NCBI GenBank assembly: GCA_018334565.1
Contig: JAGXLU010000014.1
Coordinates: 1 to 47,300 of the forward strand
DNA: 47,300 nt
Source: Halanaerobiales bacterium
GTDB taxonomy: Bacteria > Bacillota > Halanaerobiia > Halanaerobiales > M55B127
Direction: 5' to 3'
In this document: positions 32,515 through 41,393 of the stretch, one piece after another
Position numbering within the stretch: position 1 is the first letter of the stretch
Layout: every line of letters begins with the position of its first letter
Notes under the pieces: generated by a model
The model's input: only the letters and a program-made list of their open reading frames with translations
Told to the model about the DNA's origin: nothing
Databases searched by the model: none
Position numbers and translations under genes: made by a program

Positions 32515-32552
32515 ATTAAAACCTCCTAATTATATTTTTAAAAAAACTGTTC

Positions 32553-33509
32553 TCATTTTAAGTTATCCTTATGACAGGCAACCCTCCTTCCATCTGAAAG
32601 TAGTTTAAGTTGTGGTTTTTCCTCTCTACATTTAGGCCCTACAAAAGGACATCGTGGTGCAAAGCTACAACCCATGGGTGGATTTACAGGACTGGGCACC
32701 TCACCGCTTAAAGGCTCGCCTTTAATCTTCTTGTCGGGATCAGGTTCAGGTACAGATGCGAATAAACCTTTTGTATAGGGGTGTATGGGATTATTATATA
32801 TTAAATCGACCTTCCCAATTTCGACTATTTGTCCTAAATACATCACACCAATACGATCAGATACAACCCTGATTAAATTAATATCATGTGAAATATAAAA
32901 ATATGTGAGGTCTCTAATCTTTTTTGTTTTGTTTAATAACTTTAATATCTTGGTTTGTACCGATACATCAAGGGCAGAAGTTGGCTCATCTAAAAATATT
33001 AGCTCAGGTTTAACTGCTAAAGCCCGCGCAATACCAATTCTTTGTTTCTGCCCTCCACTTAATTCATGGGGGAATCTGATCATATGTTCCGGCTGCATGC
33101 CCATTAACTTAAGCAACTTTGTAATTTCAATCATTGTTTCTTGATTGTTTTTAGTTAAGTTATGTATTTTTAGAGGTCTGGACAGGGTATCAAAAACTGT
33201 CATCCTGGGATTTAAAGATGAATGAGGATCCTGAAATACAAGTGACATTTTTTTTCTTAATGCCATCAGCTGTTTTTTCTTATAATCAGTAATATCTACA
33301 CCATCTAAAAAAATCTGTCCTGAAGTAGGTTCAATTAATTTCAAAATTGTGCGAACAAGTGTAGATTTGCCACATCCTGACTCTCCAACCAGGCCAAATG
33401 TCTCTCCTTCTTTAATTTTTAAATTAACTTTATTAACAGCTTTGCAGGGGCCTTTAAGTGTATTAAAATATTTTTTTAAATCCTTGGTTTCAATTATAGT
33501 ATTTACCAA
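32553..33509 (-). CDS. oligopeptide/dipeptide ABC transporter ATPase (OppF/DppF)
   Basis: ATPase subunit, 318 residues, with Walker A GESGCGKST, signature LSGGQKQRIG, Walker B LIFLDEPTSALD and the C-terminal oligopeptide-transport region with CSFAPRCPFVGPKC, an Fe-S or metal-type cysteine cluster seen in this family. The longest frame begins with GTG at 33518 within the ribosome site AAGGTGAT and overlapping the oppD stop; the TTG at 33509 has normal spacing and is preferred. Works with the neighbouring ATPase as a heterodimer. Confidence 0.9.
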   Translation of the reverse strand: MVNTIIETKDLKKYFNTLKGPCKAVNKVNLKIKEGETFGLVGESGCGKSTLVRTILKLIEPTSGQIFLDGVDITDYKKKQLMALRKKMSLVFQDPHSSLNPRMTVFDTLSRPLKIHNLTKNNQETMIEITKLLKLMGMQPEHMIRFPHELSGGQKQRIGIARALAVKPELIFLDEPTSALDVSVQTKILKLLNKTKKIRDLTYFYISHDINLIRVVSDRIGVMYLGQIVEIGKVDLIYNNPIHPYTKGLFASVPEPDPDKKIKGEPLSGEVPSPVNPPMGCSFAPRCPFVGPKCREEKPQLKLLSDGRRVACHKDNLK

Positions 33510-33514
33510 TTTTA

Positions 33515-34477
33515 TCACCTTCTATGACAGGCTACATAATGATTTTTACCTATCTTTTTAAGTTGGGGTACCTTTGTTTTGCAAATATCTGTTGCTTCTT
33601 CACAACGAGGGTGGAATCTACATCCTGAAGGTGGATCTATTAATCTTGGTACAGAACCTGGTATCTCTTCTAAATTTTCTAAAAGTGTTTTAACACCTAA
33701 AACGGAATGAACTAGTTTATAACTGTAAGGATGGATAGGATTTTTGAAGAGTTCTCTAACCGGGACATTTTCCACAATCCTGCCTGCATACATAACCGAT
33801 ACATAATCACAAATCTCACTAACTACTGCCAAATCATGGGTGATATATAAAACGGTCATGTCGAATTTTTCTTTTAGATTTTTCAAAACCTGCAAAAACT
33901 GAGCTTGAATTGAAACATCTAATGCAGTTGTAGGTTCATCTGCTATCAAAAGATTGGGATTGCAGGCCAGCATCATTGCTATCATAACCCTCTGCTTCAT
34001 GCCACCACTTAACTGATGAGGATATTTATCTAAAAGCCCTTCTACATCTGGTAATTTTACCTTTTTGAGTTCTTCTATTACAATGTTTCTATATTCCTGT
34101 TTAGATGCCTTCTTATACATCTTAACTGATTCTTGAATCTGGTCCTGGATTGTAAAGACAGGATTTAAAGATGAACCAGGATCTTGAAAGATCATTGCTA
34201 TTTCATTTCCTCTAAAATCTCTTTGCATCTGTTTTTCCGTTTTATCTAATAAGTTTTCATCTTTATATATAATCTTGCCACCTTCAATTAAGGCATTATT
34301 ATCAAGCAGCTTTAAGATAGAAAGTCCTGTAACGCTTTTCCCACAACCCGTTTCACCGATTAAACCGTGGAAACTACCTTTATCTATCTTAAAGTTTACT
34401 CCTGCCAGGGCTTTTACCACACCTTCTTCAGTATTGAAATATACTTTCAAATCATTGATATCGAGTAATTTACTCAT
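33515..34477 (-). CDS. oligopeptide/dipeptide ABC transporter ATPase (OppD/DppD)
   Basis: ATPase subunit, 320 residues, with Walker A GETGCGKSV, signature LSGGMKQRVM, Walker B LLIADEPTTALD and the C-terminal cysteine region GCRFHPRCEEATDIC. Partner of the following OppF-type ATPase. The ATG follows AAAGGAG. It lies 20 bases after the second permease gene. Confidence 0.92.
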   Translation of the reverse strand: MSKLLDINDLKVYFNTEEGVVKALAGVNFKIDKGSFHGLIGETGCGKSVTGLSILKLLDNNALIEGGKIIYKDENLLDKTEKQMQRDFRGNEIAMIFQDPGSSLNPVFTIQDQIQESVKMYKKASKQEYRNIVIEELKKVKLPDVEGLLDKYPHQLSGGMKQRVMIAMMLACNPNLLIADEPTTALDVSIQAQFLQVLKNLKEKFDMTVLYITHDLAVVSEICDYVSVMYAGRIVENVPVRELFKNPIHPYSYKLVHSVLGVKTLLENLEEIPGSVPRLIDPPSGCRFHPRCEEATDICKTKVPQLKKIGKNHYVACHRR

Positions 34478-34497
34478 TATATATCTCCTTTAAATTT

Positions 34498-35403
34498 CTA
34501 ATGTTTTGTGGTTGGATCAAGTGCATCTCTTAAACCATCTCCGATAAAGTTAAATCCCAAAACAGTAAACATGATGAAAAAACCTGCTGACGTGGAAATC
34601 CAGGGCGCTTGCAAAAGATAATTTCTACCGGCTGCAACCATTGACCCCCAGGAAGGAGTTGGTGGCTGTACGCCTAAACCGAGAAAACTCAGTGTAGCAG
34701 AAGCAATTAAAGCTGTAGGCATCATTATACTGATCATAACTATTGCAGTTGGTATAGCATTAGGTACAATATATCTTGTAATAATTGAATAAGTACTTTC
34801 TCCAATCGAGTAACCTGCCTCTATATAATCAGCTTCTTTAATAGAAAGTATTTTGCTCCTCACCATCCTGGCATAGGTAGTCCAACCTACTATACCCAGG
34901 GCAATAACAACATTATATATTCCCTGCCCCATTATTCCCGCAATTGCCATCGCCAGTATGATTACTGGAAAAGATCTTAAAATATCAACAAGTCTCATGA
35001 TAATACTGTCGATAACACCACCAAAAAAACCTGATAAAACCCCCATCATAATTCCAATAAAACCTTCAAATAAGATTATTAATACTCCAATTTGTAAGGC
35101 TATACGTGATCCATAAAACAATCTGGTTAAAACATCTCTACCCAGAGAATCTGTTCCCAATAAATGTGTGCGAGAAGGTCCCATTAACCTGTTGCTGGGA
35201 TCAGTAGCATACGGTTTATATGGAGTTAAAAAAGGAGCAAATATGGCTATAAATATTATTATCATAACAAATACAAAACCAAGCAGTGCAAGTCGATTGC
35301 TCTTAAATCTCTTCCAGACCAGACTGAGCTGGCTAGACTTTTTGTTTTTTAAATTGGCGAGTTCCATCTTGATTTCTTCTACATTAACTTCACTCAATCT
35401 CAT
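34498..35403 (-). CDS. peptide ABC transporter permease (OppC/DppC)
   Basis: Membrane permease of 301 residues with an N-terminal hydrophilic leader, about six helices, and the DppC hallmarks LLGTDSLGRDVLTRLFYGSR and the coupling motif EADYIEAGYSIGESTYSII. The ATG overlaps the oppB stop (ATGA), with GGAGG only a base away, so coupled translation or initiation at the TTG two codons on are both possible. Confidence 0.9.
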   Translation of the reverse strand: MRLSEVNVEEIKMELANLKNKKSSQLSLVWKRFKSNRLALLGFVFVMIIIFIAIFAPFLTPYKPYATDPSNRLMGPSRTHLLGTDSLGRDVLTRLFYGSRIALQIGVLIILFEGFIGIMMGVLSGFFGGVIDSIIMRLVDILRSFPVIILAMAIAGIMGQGIYNVVIALGIVGWTTYARMVRSKILSIKEADYIEAGYSIGESTYSIITRYIVPNAIPTAIVMISIMMPTALIASATLSFLGLGVQPPTPSWGSMVAAGRNYLLQAPWISTSAGFFIMFTVLGFNFIGDGLRDALDPTTKH

Positions 35404-36332
35404 CCCTCCGTTCTTATACGGGGATCTACCCAGGTATATATAATATCAGCAAACAGGTTGGCTAAAACAACCGCTATAGAAATTAAAAGTAAAATGGCCT
35501 GAACTACAGGATAATCCCTTGCCTTAACACTGTTAACAAGCAAAGACCCGATTCCTCCCCAGGAAAAAACCACCTCTATAACAACTGAGCCACCAATTAT
35601 CCAGGGTAAGCGTAAAGCCAGCATTGTAATGATTGGTATAAGAGCATTTCTTAAAGCATGTTTAGTAACAACTATGTAATATTTTAATCCTTTAGCCTTA
35701 GCAGCTCTAATATATTCCTGATTTAAAACTTCCAGCATTTCAGCCCTCATTGGTCGTGCAAACCAGGCTTCCTGCCGTAAACCGAGGCTTAGAGCCGGCA
35801 AAATTACAGATGTATAACTCACCATTCCTGCTATTGGTACCCATCTTAATTGTAGGCCAAAAATATATAAAAATAAGATGCCCAGCCAAAAAGATGGTAT
35901 TGAAATCCAAAATATGGCCTGAACAGTTGTTAGATAATCCAGCCAGCTATTACGCTTAAGAGCAGCCAGAATACCCATCACCACTCCCAGTACCACAGAA
36001 ATAATCAAACCAGTAAGAGTTAAGACTAAAGTGGGGCCTATCCTATCCTTTATCAATGTATTAACCGATCTATTATAGCGGATTGAAGTACCCAAGTCAC
36101 CTTTTGCAAGACTAGATATCCAGGCCCAATATTGGATATAAAGTGGTTCATTTAAATTATATTTTTCCCTAACAGCTTCCAAATTTTCTTCACTAGCATA
36201 AGAACCCAACATAATCCGAGCCGGATCTCCCGGTGTTAAATGTAAGATGAGAAAAGCAATCAGGGTAACTCCAATAGCAGTAATAATAGTTCTAATTATC
36301 TTATTTGTCCAGTATTTTTTTCTATTAGACAT
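35400..36332 (-). CDS. peptide ABC transporter permease (OppB/DppB)
   Basis: Membrane permease of 310 residues with about six helices. Family landmarks are FLILHLTPGDPARIMLG in the first 40 residues, YIQYWAWISSLAKGDLGTS, and the ATPase-coupling loop EYIRAAKAKGLKYYIVVTKH. GGGAGG precedes the ATG. It follows iadA by 14 bases. Confidence 0.92.
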   Translation of the reverse strand: MSNRKKYWTNKIIRTIITAIGVTLIAFLILHLTPGDPARIMLGSYASEENLEAVREKYNLNEPLYIQYWAWISSLAKGDLGTSIRYNRSVNTLIKDRIGPTLVLTLTGLIISVVLGVVMGILAALKRNSWLDYLTTVQAIFWISIPSFWLGILFLYIFGLQLRWVPIAGMVSYTSVILPALSLGLRQEAWFARPMRAEMLEVLNQEYIRAAKAKGLKYYIVVTKHALRNALIPIITMLALRLPWIIGGSVVIEVVFSWGGIGSLLVNSVKARDYPVVQAILLLISIAVVLANLFADIIYTWVDPRIRTEG

Positions 36333-36346
36333 TTTGTTCTGCCTCC

Positions 36347-37519
36347 CTATTCAAAGGTACCTTCAACTACCGTCTCTTTATTTTTAATCATCACTTTGCC
36401 GCACGCAATTACACTTTCTATTAACAGATCATCTCTATTTAGGATAACTAAGTCAGCTTCATTATTTTCTCTAATCCTTCCTTTGGTTTTTAATTTAAAT
36501 ATCTGAGCTGGATTTTTAGTAATAACCTTTAGAGCAGTTTCTAAATCAATACCATAATTGAGTACTGCACTTCTCACAGCAGCATATAGGGAGCTGACCT
36601 GACCAATTTTCATGCCTATCATATTTCCGTTTTTATCAAACTTGGGTAAACTCCCCTGGGCATCTGAGCTGAATGTTATATTATCGATAGGCACATCCTC
36701 TTCTAATAAATATTTCAGAGACTCTGCACACTGATTTTCTTTGCTTTTTTCTTTAGAAGAACTTGTGGTTAAATCAATCATCCCTCCTGCTTTGGCATAA
36801 TCTTTACCCTGATCTAATAGATTTTGGTTGCGATTAATATGGGTAGGTAAGATATTCTTAACTGATAGTATCCCCTCTTCAATTATTCTATAAAGATACT
36901 CTAAGCCGTTTTTTCCTTTACCCATATGTACATCAACCACACCAGCTTTACCCGCCAGCATACCACCTATATTAGCCTCTGCAACAACTTTTTTAAACTC
37001 TTCATAACACGGCTGTGAAGACCTGTGGTCTTCTAGAGCAATTTCACCAACCCCGATAACCTTATCAATAATCATTATATCTTCTCTTATCCCTTCTGTA
37101 ATAGTATCTACAGGTATTCTATAGGAACCAGTATACATATATGTAGTAATTCCCTCTTCTTCTAAGGCGCGAGTTTTAGCCAAAAGAGCCTTTAAATTTC
37201 TAGCCACACTATCTGTACCCAGACAACCAATAGCCGTTGTAACACCGCCTTTTGTTATATCTGTCAGCTGAATTTCAGGAGTGCGGGTATGAAAACCACC
37301 TTCACCTCCTCCACCCAAAAAATGTTGATGGCTGTCAATAAAACCTGGAACTATATATTTATAGCTCCCATCAATTAGCTGAAAATTTAAAAAATTTAAA
37401 TCATTATTAATCGTGATTTCATCCTGAATTTTTATTATTTTATCTCCGATAATCATTACATCTTTTTTACCTAGATAAGCAGGAGAATATACCTCTGCGT
37501 TTTTTATTATGAAGTTCAT
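36347..37519 (-). CDS. iadA: isoaspartyl dipeptidase (beta-aspartyl-peptidase)
   Basis: Cytosolic zinc amidohydrolase of 390 residues that cleaves beta-aspartyl dipeptides arising from damaged proteins. The metal motif DSHQHF lies at residues 62-67, GVGEIALEDHRSSQP near 157 carries a ligand region, then HMGKG, THINRN and FSSDAQGS follow in IadA order. It is the first intact gene of a five-gene peptide import operon, suggesting that imported isoaspartyl peptides are hydrolysed inside. AAAGGAG precedes the ATG. The DNA just upstream is a broken gene fragment. Confidence 0.92.
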   Translation of the reverse strand: MNFIIKNAEVYSPAYLGKKDVMIIGDKIIKIQDEITINNDLNFLNFQLIDGSYKYIVPGFIDSHQHFLGGGGEGGFHTRTPEIQLTDITKGGVTTAIGCLGTDSVARNLKALLAKTRALEEEGITTYMYTGSYRIPVDTITEGIREDIMIIDKVIGVGEIALEDHRSSQPCYEEFKKVVAEANIGGMLAGKAGVVDVHMGKGKNGLEYLYRIIEEGILSVKNILPTHINRNQNLLDQGKDYAKAGGMIDLTTSSSKEKSKENQCAESLKYLLEEDVPIDNITFSSDAQGSLPKFDKNGNMIGMKIGQVSSLYAAVRSAVLNYGIDLETALKVITKNPAQIFKLKTKGRIRENNEADLVILNRDDLLIESVIACGKVMIKNKETVVEGTFE

Positions 37520-37520
37520 T

Positions 37521-37740
37521 GATAAAACTCCTTTCTAAAATATCTTTGTTTTTGAGCTCTTTTGCAGCTATATTGCTGGATAGTACAACCAAATCATTAC
37601 AGACTATTTGATCAATACCTTTATCAATTCAAAATTTTCAATAGGTATATCCTCAGAAATATATTTTTTAGCTGTTCAACAAAGGCCTGCCTGGTTTGTT
37701 CCGTACCAGTAACCAGGCTGAGACTTGTGATGTCAGGCAT
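37521..37740 (-). pseudogene. frameshifted fragment, possible N-terminus of a lost transcriptional regulator
   Basis: Starting from an ATG at 37740 with a ribosome site AGAGGAA, the frame reads MPDITSLSLVTGTEQTRQAF and stops after 39 codons at a TGA. Two compensating frame changes (in an A-run near 37665 and near 37622) restore a coherent stretch, ISEDIPIENFELI then DKGIDQIVCNDLVVLSSNI, running into the iadA ribosome site. About 70 residues can be recovered. The pattern reminds me of the N-terminal domain of some clostridial sigma-54-interacting regulators, but this is only a recollection of pattern. The rest of the gene is absent. It begins 14 bases after gatB. Confidence 0.55.
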
Positions 37741-37753
37741 CTTAATATTTCCT

Positions 37754-39196
37754 CTACTTTATCTTTTCTTTAAACATTTTATTGACCATCTGGGGATTGG
37801 CCTTGCCTTTTGTTTCTTTCATAACTTGACCAACAAGATAACCAACTGCTTTATCTTTACCATTTTTAATATCATCTATTACCGAAGGGTTTTCATCTAT
37901 TATTTTTTCCACTAAACTTTCCAGTTCACCCTGATCACTAATCTGTTTTAAACCTTTTTCTTTAACTATTTCTTCAGGATCTTTGCCAGTATAAAACATC
38001 TCTTCAAAAACAGTTTTGGCAATTTTTGAACTTATTATATCTTGATCAATCATTTTTAACATTTTAGCCAGCAGCTGTCCTGTTATTTTTGTATCTTCAA
38101 TAGCCGTTTTTTCTTCATTGATTAGTCTTAAAAACTCACCCATTATCCAATTACTAACTACCTTAGCATCCTTATATTCAGACACACTATTCTCAAAAAG
38201 GTCTGCTAAATCCCGACTATCAGTTATAACATCTGCATCATATTCAGGTAAATTATATTCATCAATAAATCGCTTTCTTTTGACAGCAGGCAGTTCAGGC
38301 AGGCGTTCTTCAATATCTTTTTTCCATTTTTCATCTATTTCCAAAGGAACGAGATCGGGTTCGGGGAAATATCTATAGTCATTAGCCTCTTCTTTACCCC
38401 TCATAGAGATTGTTTTAGACTTGTTTTCATCCCAGGTCCTGGTTTCCTGAACGATCTTTTTATCATTTTCAAGCATTTTTCTCTGCCTTTTTTGTTCATA
38501 AGCTAAGGCCTTTTCTATAGCCTTAAATGAATTCATGTTTTTTAGTTCTACTTTTGTACCAAACTTTTTATTTCCATGCAGGCGTAGAGAGATATTTGCA
38601 TCACACCTTAAAGATCCCTCTTCCATATTACAGTCCGAAACCTTTAGATATTCTAAAGTCTTTTTTAAATAATTAAGATATTCACGCGCCTGTTCTGGAG
38701 TCCTGATATCGGGTTCGCTGACTATTTCAGCCAGGGGTACGCCTGTTCTATTATAATCCACCAGGCTGCCTGAAGATTGATCAATACTTCCTTCATGTAT
38801 TAACTTACCGGCATCTTCTTCTAAATGAATACGGGTTATCCCTATTCTGTGAATTCCTTCTTCAGTTTCCACTTTAATATATCCATTTTTAGCCAAGGGT
38901 AAATCAAATTGAGAAATTTGATAGGCCTTTGGTAAATCAGGATAAAAATAGTTTTTACGGTCAAACTTACTATAAAATGCAATCTCACAATTTAAAGCCA
39001 GACCAGTTATTATTAAATAATCAACTGCCTTCTTATTTAAAACCGGCAGCGTTCCTGGTAAACCAAGACAAACCGGACAGGTATTTGTATTCGGTTCACT
39101 CCCAAATTCTGTACTACATGAGCAAAATATCTTAGATTTTGTATCAAGTTGTGTATGTACTTCCAAACCGATTATTGTTTCATATTTATTATCCAT
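37754..39196 (-). CDS. gatB: Asp-tRNA(Asn)/Glu-tRNA(Gln) amidotransferase subunit B
   Basis: tRNA-binding and kinase subunit of the GatCAB amidotransferase, which converts mischarged Glu-tRNA(Gln) or Asp-tRNA(Asn) to the amide forms. Starts [13 protein letters not shown], with zinc-site cysteines CSCSTEFG and CPVCLGLPG, and [12 protein letters not shown] near residue 196. A C-terminal GatB/YqeY helical domain ends it. 480 residues, usual length. Last of gatC-gatA-gatB, with GGAGGTG before the ATG. Confidence 0.97.
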   Translation of the reverse strand: MDNKYETIIGLEVHTQLDTKSKIFCSCSTEFGSEPNTNTCPVCLGLPGTLPVLNKKAVDYLIITGLALNCEIAFYSKFDRKNYFYPDLPKAYQISQFDLPLAKNGYIKVETEEGIHRIGITRIHLEEDAGKLIHEGSIDQSSGSLVDYNRTGVPLAEIVSEPDIRTPEQAREYLNYLKKTLEYLKVSDCNMEEGSLRCDANISLRLHGNKKFGTKVELKNMNSFKAIEKALAYEQKRQRKMLENDKKIVQETRTWDENKSKTISMRGKEEANDYRYFPEPDLVPLEIDEKWKKDIEERLPELPAVKRKRFIDEYNLPEYDADVITDSRDLADLFENSVSEYKDAKVVSNWIMGEFLRLINEEKTAIEDTKITGQLLAKMLKMIDQDIISSKIAKTVFEEMFYTGKDPEEIVKEKGLKQISDQGELESLVEKIIDENPSVIDDIKNGKDKAVGYLVGQVMKETKGKANPQMVNKMFKEKIK

Positions 39197-39212
39197 TTTG
39201 ACACCTCCGTCT

Positions 39213-40655
39213 CTATTTTAAAGCCGGATATTTAATATCCAGATTTAGTATCTTCTCTAAGCTGAAAGCTGCCTGTATTAACTTCTCTTCCTTAAAGTGA
39301 GCACCCATCAACTGTAGCCCAATCGGTAGTCCTTTTTGATCAAAACCACAAGGCACAGATATTGCTGGAATCCCTGCAATATTTACAGGAACAGTAAAAA
39401 TATCAGCAGCATACATCTTAAGAGGATCTCTTTTTTCGCCTATTTTAAAAGCAGTTGTAGGAGTAGTAGGAGAAAGTATTAGATCATAATCTGTAAATAG
39501 TTGATCAAAATCATTTTTAATTAGGGTTCTGACTTTTTGTGCCTTAAGATAAAAATCATCATAGTAACCTGAACTAAGCACATAAGTACCAAGCATAATA
39601 CGTCTTTTAACCTCTTCGCCAAAGCCCTGTTGTCTGGTTTCTGTAAACATTTTTTTTAAGTTATCCGCCCCTTCTGCTCTTAATCCATAGCGAACCCCAT
39701 CATATCTCGCCAAATTGGAACTCGCTTCAGCAGTAGCAATAATATAGTAAGCTGCCAGTGCATACTCAGCACCTGTAAGACTTACTCTTTCAATCTTAGC
39801 CCCTGCTTTTTTTAATTTTTCAACAGCATTTAAGACAGATTCTCTAACCTCTTGATCAAAATCAATATCAAAATATTGATCAGGTATACCTATTTTCATA
39901 TCCTTAACATCATTTTTTAAATACTCAGTAAAATCAGGATAATCTCTGTTAACACAGGTAGAATCCTTTTCATCTCTGCCTGTTATGACGTTCATCATCA
40001 GGGCGATATCCTCTACATTGCGTGCAAGAGGACCAATTTGATCTAGAGATGAAGCAAAAGCTACCAATCCATAACGGGAAACTGCCCCATAAGTAGGTTT
40101 TAATCCCACAACACCACAAAAGGAAGCAGGTTGTCTAATCGATCCACCTGTATCTGAACCCAATGAAACAGGCACCATACCAGCAGCAACTGCTGCTGCT
40201 GAACCACCACTTGAACCACCTGGTACCCTGTTTTTCCCCCAAGGATTCACAGTTGGAAAAAAAGCAGAATTTTCTGTAGAAGAACCCATAGCATACTCAT
40301 CCATATTGGTTTTCCCGGTTATTATACCACCTGCCTCTTTTATTTTCTCTACCACTGTTGCATTATACGGTGGGACATATTCTTCAAGCATTTTAGAAGA
40401 ACAGGTTGTCTTAATTTCTTCTATAGAAATATTATCTTTTATAGCTATCGGTAAACCTTTTAGATAGGTGTCTTTATAATTATTTTGATCTAATTCATCA
40501 ATATTATATGTCTCATTTTTGTTAACATAGGCTTTAATTATAGGATCAGTATGTGTTGTACGATATGAGATTGACTCATGAATATCCTGTAATTTAACCC
40601 TTTTTTCCTCTATCATATTTTTAAGCTCGGTTAATGAACATTTATATAATTTCAT
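39213..40655 (-). CDS. gatA: Asp-tRNA(Asn)/Glu-tRNA(Gln) amidotransferase subunit A
   Basis: Glutaminase subunit of GatCAB, 480 residues of the amidase-signature family. The Ser-cisSer-Lys triad is visible in IAIKDNI (Lys) and [15 protein letters not shown] with [12 protein letters not shown] (Ser residues). It releases ammonia for the tRNA amidation in GatB. It sits between gatC and gatB. Confidence 0.97.
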   Translation of the reverse strand: MKLYKCSLTELKNMIEEKRVKLQDIHESISYRTTHTDPIIKAYVNKNETYNIDELDQNNYKDTYLKGLPIAIKDNISIEEIKTTCSSKMLEEYVPPYNATVVEKIKEAGGIITGKTNMDEYAMGSSTENSAFFPTVNPWGKNRVPGGSSGGSAAAVAAGMVPVSLGSDTGGSIRQPASFCGVVGLKPTYGAVSRYGLVAFASSLDQIGPLARNVEDIALMMNVITGRDEKDSTCVNRDYPDFTEYLKNDVKDMKIGIPDQYFDIDFDQEVRESVLNAVEKLKKAGAKIERVSLTGAEYALAAYYIIATAEASSNLARYDGVRYGLRAEGADNLKKMFTETRQQGFGEEVKRRIMLGTYVLSSGYYDDFYLKAQKVRTLIKNDFDQLFTDYDLILSPTTPTTAFKIGEKRDPLKMYAADIFTVPVNIAGIPAISVPCGFDQKGLPIGLQLMGAHFKEEKLIQAAFSLEKILNLDIKYPALK

Positions 40656-40691
40656 AGTTTAATTCCCTTTTTTGGGATTGACACCTCCATA

Positions 40692-40982
40692 TTAATCTTC
40701 CTCTATAATTTTTGGCACCCGAAATTGATCTGCCTGTTTTTCGGGGGCGTTTTTTAAGACTTTTTCTAAACTAAGTGACTCTTTTACTTTATCTTCTCTA
40801 AAAACATTTTTAACTGGGATTGTATAGGCTGTTGGAACTATATCTTCCGTATCAAGTTCATCAAGTTTCTCTACATAGTCCACAATATCACTTAACTGCT
40901 TAGAAAACATTTCAACTTCTTTTTCACTTAATTTTAAACTTGCCAGGTCTGCAATATACCTCACTTCTTCTTCATTAATCAT
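40692..40982 (-). CDS. gatC: Asp-tRNA(Asn)/Glu-tRNA(Gln) amidotransferase subunit C
   Basis: Small belt subunit stabilising GatA and GatB, 96 residues. The N-terminal helices EEEVRYIADLASLKLSEKE and the C-terminal belt with LRE-like sequence NAPEKQADQFRVPKIIEE are typical. Longer starts (GTG 40991, ATG 40988) crowd the AAGGAG site; the ATG at 40982 is spaced 8 bases from it and is chosen. The ribosome site overlaps the stop of the upstream membrane-protein gene. Confidence 0.93.
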   Translation of the reverse strand: MINEEEVRYIADLASLKLSEKEVEMFSKQLSDIVDYVEKLDELDTEDIVPTAYTIPVKNVFREDKVKESLSLEKVLKNAPEKQADQFRVPKIIEED

Positions 40983-40987
40983 TTTCA

Positions 40988-41392
40988 TCACTCCTTGTTA
41001 TCATCATTAAATCTATCTAAAAGATCTCCGGCTATCATTATCCTGTAAAGTATAGCTATACTGATACCCATAAATCCAATAACTAAAAAGAACACATAAA
41101 ATCTTGCCAACATACTTTCTGCTTGATTAAAAAGCCCTAGTATTAAGTAAAAACTTAGACTTATAGCAAAAAATCTGCGGTAAAGCAAAATTCCAGGCGC
41201 AATATATTTGCTTTTAGTATATTTGTTCCTAATCAATTTTAATAACCATTCTGCTATTAATACAGCTATAATTTGAAATATAAATACAGTGATCGACCAC
41301 GGCCAGAAATATTTAGGATTAAAAATTTTGATAAAAATTATTGATAATGCCGATACACTGAGGGCATAATGATATAACTTGCCTCTCCACAA
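40988..41392 (-). CDS. small membrane protein between ligA and gatC
   Basis: Unrecognised protein of 134 residues with four hydrophobic segments (about 8-22, 29-50, 70-90, 98-118) and a hydrophilic C-terminal tail. The start is TTG, 8 bases after GGGGG and just past the ligA stop. It is in the ligA-gatC run and likely coexpressed, but nothing indicates its function. Confidence 0.65.
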   Translation of the reverse strand: MWRGKLYHYALSVSALSIIFIKIFNPKYFWPWSITVFIFQIIAVLIAEWLLKLIRNKYTKSKYIAPGILLYRRFFAISLSFYLILGLFNQAESMLARFYVFFLVIGFMGISIAILYRIMIAGDLLDRFNDDNKE

Positions 41393-41393
41393 A

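Noticed and set aside
37687-37702. Second sigma-54 promoter (GG-N10-GC) within the fragment upstream of iadA
   Set aside because: It matches few other consensus positions and lies in remnant coding sequence.
37562-37915. 117-aa plus-strand frame
   Set aside because: It runs antisense to the 3' end of gatB and the regulator fragment, has no ribosome site and resembles no protein.
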